Source: Clostridiales bacterium | GTDB taxonomy: Bacteria; Bacillota; Clostridia; DUOD01 | DNA length: 64,000 bases | NCBI GenBank assembly: GCA_012838995.1 | Contig: DUOD01000057.1 | Span: forward strand, 1-64,000 | Reading direction: 5' to 3' | Shown: positions 62,781 through 64,000 of the stretch, in pieces | Numbering within the stretch: the first letter of the stretch is position 1 | Layout: every line of letters starts with the position of its first letter | The notes under the pieces: model-generated | The model's database searches: none | Told to the model about the DNA's origin: nothing | What the model saw: the letters and a program-made list of their open reading frames with translations, nothing else | Made by a program: the position numbers and the translations under genes

Positions 62781-63524
62781 ATGGATTCTAATAAACAAGG
62801 GAAAAAATCGGCTGCTATAATAGTTTCGGCGGGTAAGGGCAACAGAATGAATTCTAAGATTACCAAACAATACCTTATTTTGGAGGACAGACCAATTATT
62901 GCTCATACTTTAAAGGCCTTTGATACCTGTCCTGCGATAGATGAGATAATACTGGTGGTACCACCCGGAGATGTAGATTATTGTCGGAATAACATTGTTA
63001 AAAGATACGGTTTTAAAAAGGTAAAAAGCATTGTGGAAGGCGGCCCTAAAAGGCAACATTCTGTTCAAAACGGTCTGGAATGCTTGGGCCGGGATATAGA
63101 TATAGTGGTGGTCCACGACGGGGTAAGACCCCTGGTTACCCATGATATAATCGCCGACTCCATAGAACAGGCGTACCGATACGGTTGTTCCGTGGCAGCC
63201 GTTGAGGTTAAGGATACTATAAAGATATCCGATGAGAAGGGCTTTGTTATAAGCACCTTAGATAGATCCACCCTAAGGGCGATGCAAACCCCCCAGACCT
63301 TTAAAAAGCAAGTTATTTTAGAGGCGTATGAATATGCAAAGAAAAACGGAATATACGGTACCGATGACGCTACCCTGGCGGAATACGCAGGATTTAAGGT
63401 AAAATTGATTAAAGGGGACTATGAAAACATTAAAATTACCACTCCTGAGGATATGATAATGGCTACCGCCGTGATTAATGCACGTAAGGCAAATAAGCGG
63501 AAGACCAGGAGGTTTAAGCTGTGA
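62781..63524 (+). CDS. ispD: 2-C-methyl-D-erythritol 4-phosphate cytidylyltransferase (IspD)
   Basis: IspD makes CDP-methylerythritol in the non-mevalonate isoprenoid pathway. The 247-residue protein shows [34 protein letters not shown] (nucleotide loop), [50 protein letters not shown] and [11 protein letters not shown], with [11 protein letters not shown] at the end. It overlaps ispF by 4 nt. Confidence 0.97.
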   Translation: MDSNKQGKKSAAIIVSAGKGNRMNSKITKQYLILEDRPIIAHTLKAFDTCPAIDEIILVVPPGDVDYCRNNIVKRYGFKKVKSIVEGGPKRQHSVQNGLECLGRDIDIVVVHDGVRPLVTHDIIADSIEQAYRYGCSVAAVEVKDTIKISDEKGFVISTLDRSTLRAMQTPQTFKKQVILEAYEYAKKNGIYGTDDATLAEYAGFKVKLIKGDYENIKITTPEDMIMATAVINARKANKRKTRRFKL

Positions 63525-63994
63525 GGATAGGTGTAGGTTATGATGTACATGCCATGGTTGAAGGAAGAAGGCTTGTGCTGGGTGGGGTGGATATTCCCTT
63601 TCAAAGGGGCTTGTTGGGTCACTCCGATGCCGATGTATTGGTTCATAGTATAATAGATGCTCTGCTGGGCGCTATGGCGCTGGGCGATATAGGACAGCAT
63701 TTTCCGGATACCGATCCTAAATATAAGGACATATCCAGTTTGCGTTTATTAGAAACGGTAAAGGAAAAACTAAAAATCAACGGGCTTAAGGTTGGAAACA
63801 TAGATGCTTCCTTGGTGATGGAGAAGCCCAAAATATCCCCATATATAATGAAAATGCGAAAGAATATAAGCAGCGTCCTCGGAATAGATATATCCAGGGT
63901 GAATATAAAGGCAACCACCACCGAAGGACTGGGATTTACCGGGACGGGCGAAGGAGTGGCGTGCTATTCGGTAGTATTGTTAACCACCCAATAA
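63521..63994 (+). CDS. ispF: 2-C-methyl-D-erythritol 2,4-cyclodiphosphate synthase (IspF)
   Basis: IspF closes the cyclodiphosphate ring, the step after IspE. The 157-residue protein has [25 protein letters not shown] (metal-site Asp and His), [39 protein letters not shown] and the C-terminal [20 protein letters not shown]. The GTG overlaps the ispD stop (GTGA), so the pair is translationally coupled. The gene ends a few bases inside the window. Confidence 0.98.
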   Translation: MRIGVGYDVHAMVEGRRLVLGGVDIPFQRGLLGHSDADVLVHSIIDALLGAMALGDIGQHFPDTDPKYKDISSLRLLETVKEKLKINGLKVGNIDASLVMEKPKISPYIMKMRKNISSVLGIDISRVNIKATTTEGLGFTGTGEGVACYSVVLLTTQ

Positions 63995-64000
63995 TACATG

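Overview
The window looks like chromosome from an anaerobic, Gram-positive member of the Clostridia. It carries a V-type ATPase, rubredoxin, a ctsR-mcsA-mcsB-clpC-radA operon, a Spo0E-like protein (suggesting a spore former), a SAM-I riboswitch, a proline T-box leader, AddAB/YhaON repair genes, and RF2 with a programmed frameshift. Base composition is moderate to low GC and gene density is high. I cannot name a genus with confidence. I see no insertion sequence, phage gene, CRISPR array or rRNA, and only one intact tRNA.

Layout. 1-1109: end of a V-ATPase operon (subunits B and D). 1349-5586: a stand-alone FMN glutamate-synthase-like protein, a FemAB-type ligase with an atypical alanine racemase, and a secreted FMN-binding lipoprotein. 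5830-9432: rubredoxin, then a long structured leader with an apparent terminator/antiterminator switch, then apbE, a NusG-II protein and both heptaprenyl diphosphate synthase components. 9454-10912: metY under a SAM-I riboswitch. 11238-13170: Spo0E-like protein and proS behind a T-box. 13527-13998: tRNA-Ala, a decayed tRNA 5' half, and a macrodomain protein. 14814-18128: an operon of two opine-dehydrogenase paralogues around an ATP-grasp gene, next to a long AT-rich spacer. 19506-24923: a URO-D-like protein, a LacI regulator, an amidohydrolase, a DUF362 protein and an SDR. 25171-26073: a Gln-rich lipoprotein. 26229-36686: DNA-repair operon addB-addA-yhaO-yhaN. 37106-40210: glycine betaine ABC importer. 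40685-42236: lipB-lipA. 42505-43341: an AhpD-like protein and a thioesterase. 43493-47311: secA and prfB. 47392-48843: CheW, a tiny membrane protein and a YdcF protein. 48937-51211: a secreted cohesin-dockerin protein and a membrane-anchored cohesin-like protein. 51275-53828: SAH hydrolase and an MTA/SAH deaminase. 54161-60257: CtsR-controlled proteostasis operon and radA. 60331-63994: a Cys-motif protein, carD, a YacL-type PIN-TRAM protein, ispD and ispF.

How genes fit together. The secreted lipoprotein (5122-5586) carries the ApbE flavinylation motif and apbE lies 0.9 kb away, so an extracytoplasmic flavoprotein system is likely. ispD/ispF and the heptaprenyl synthase pair serve isoprenoid and menaquinone-type synthesis. 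metY, ahcY and the SAH/MTA deaminase form a dispersed methionine/SAM salvage set.

Most worth following up: (1) the structured leader at 5990-6475, where one segment can pair with either of two identical 7-nt segments, the second of which is the 5' arm of the terminator before apbE; (2) the opine dehydrogenase / ATP-grasp / opine dehydrogenase operon, which may make an undescribed opine-type product; (3) the cohesin-dockerin surface pair; (4) the FemAB-linked racemase with altered active-site positions.
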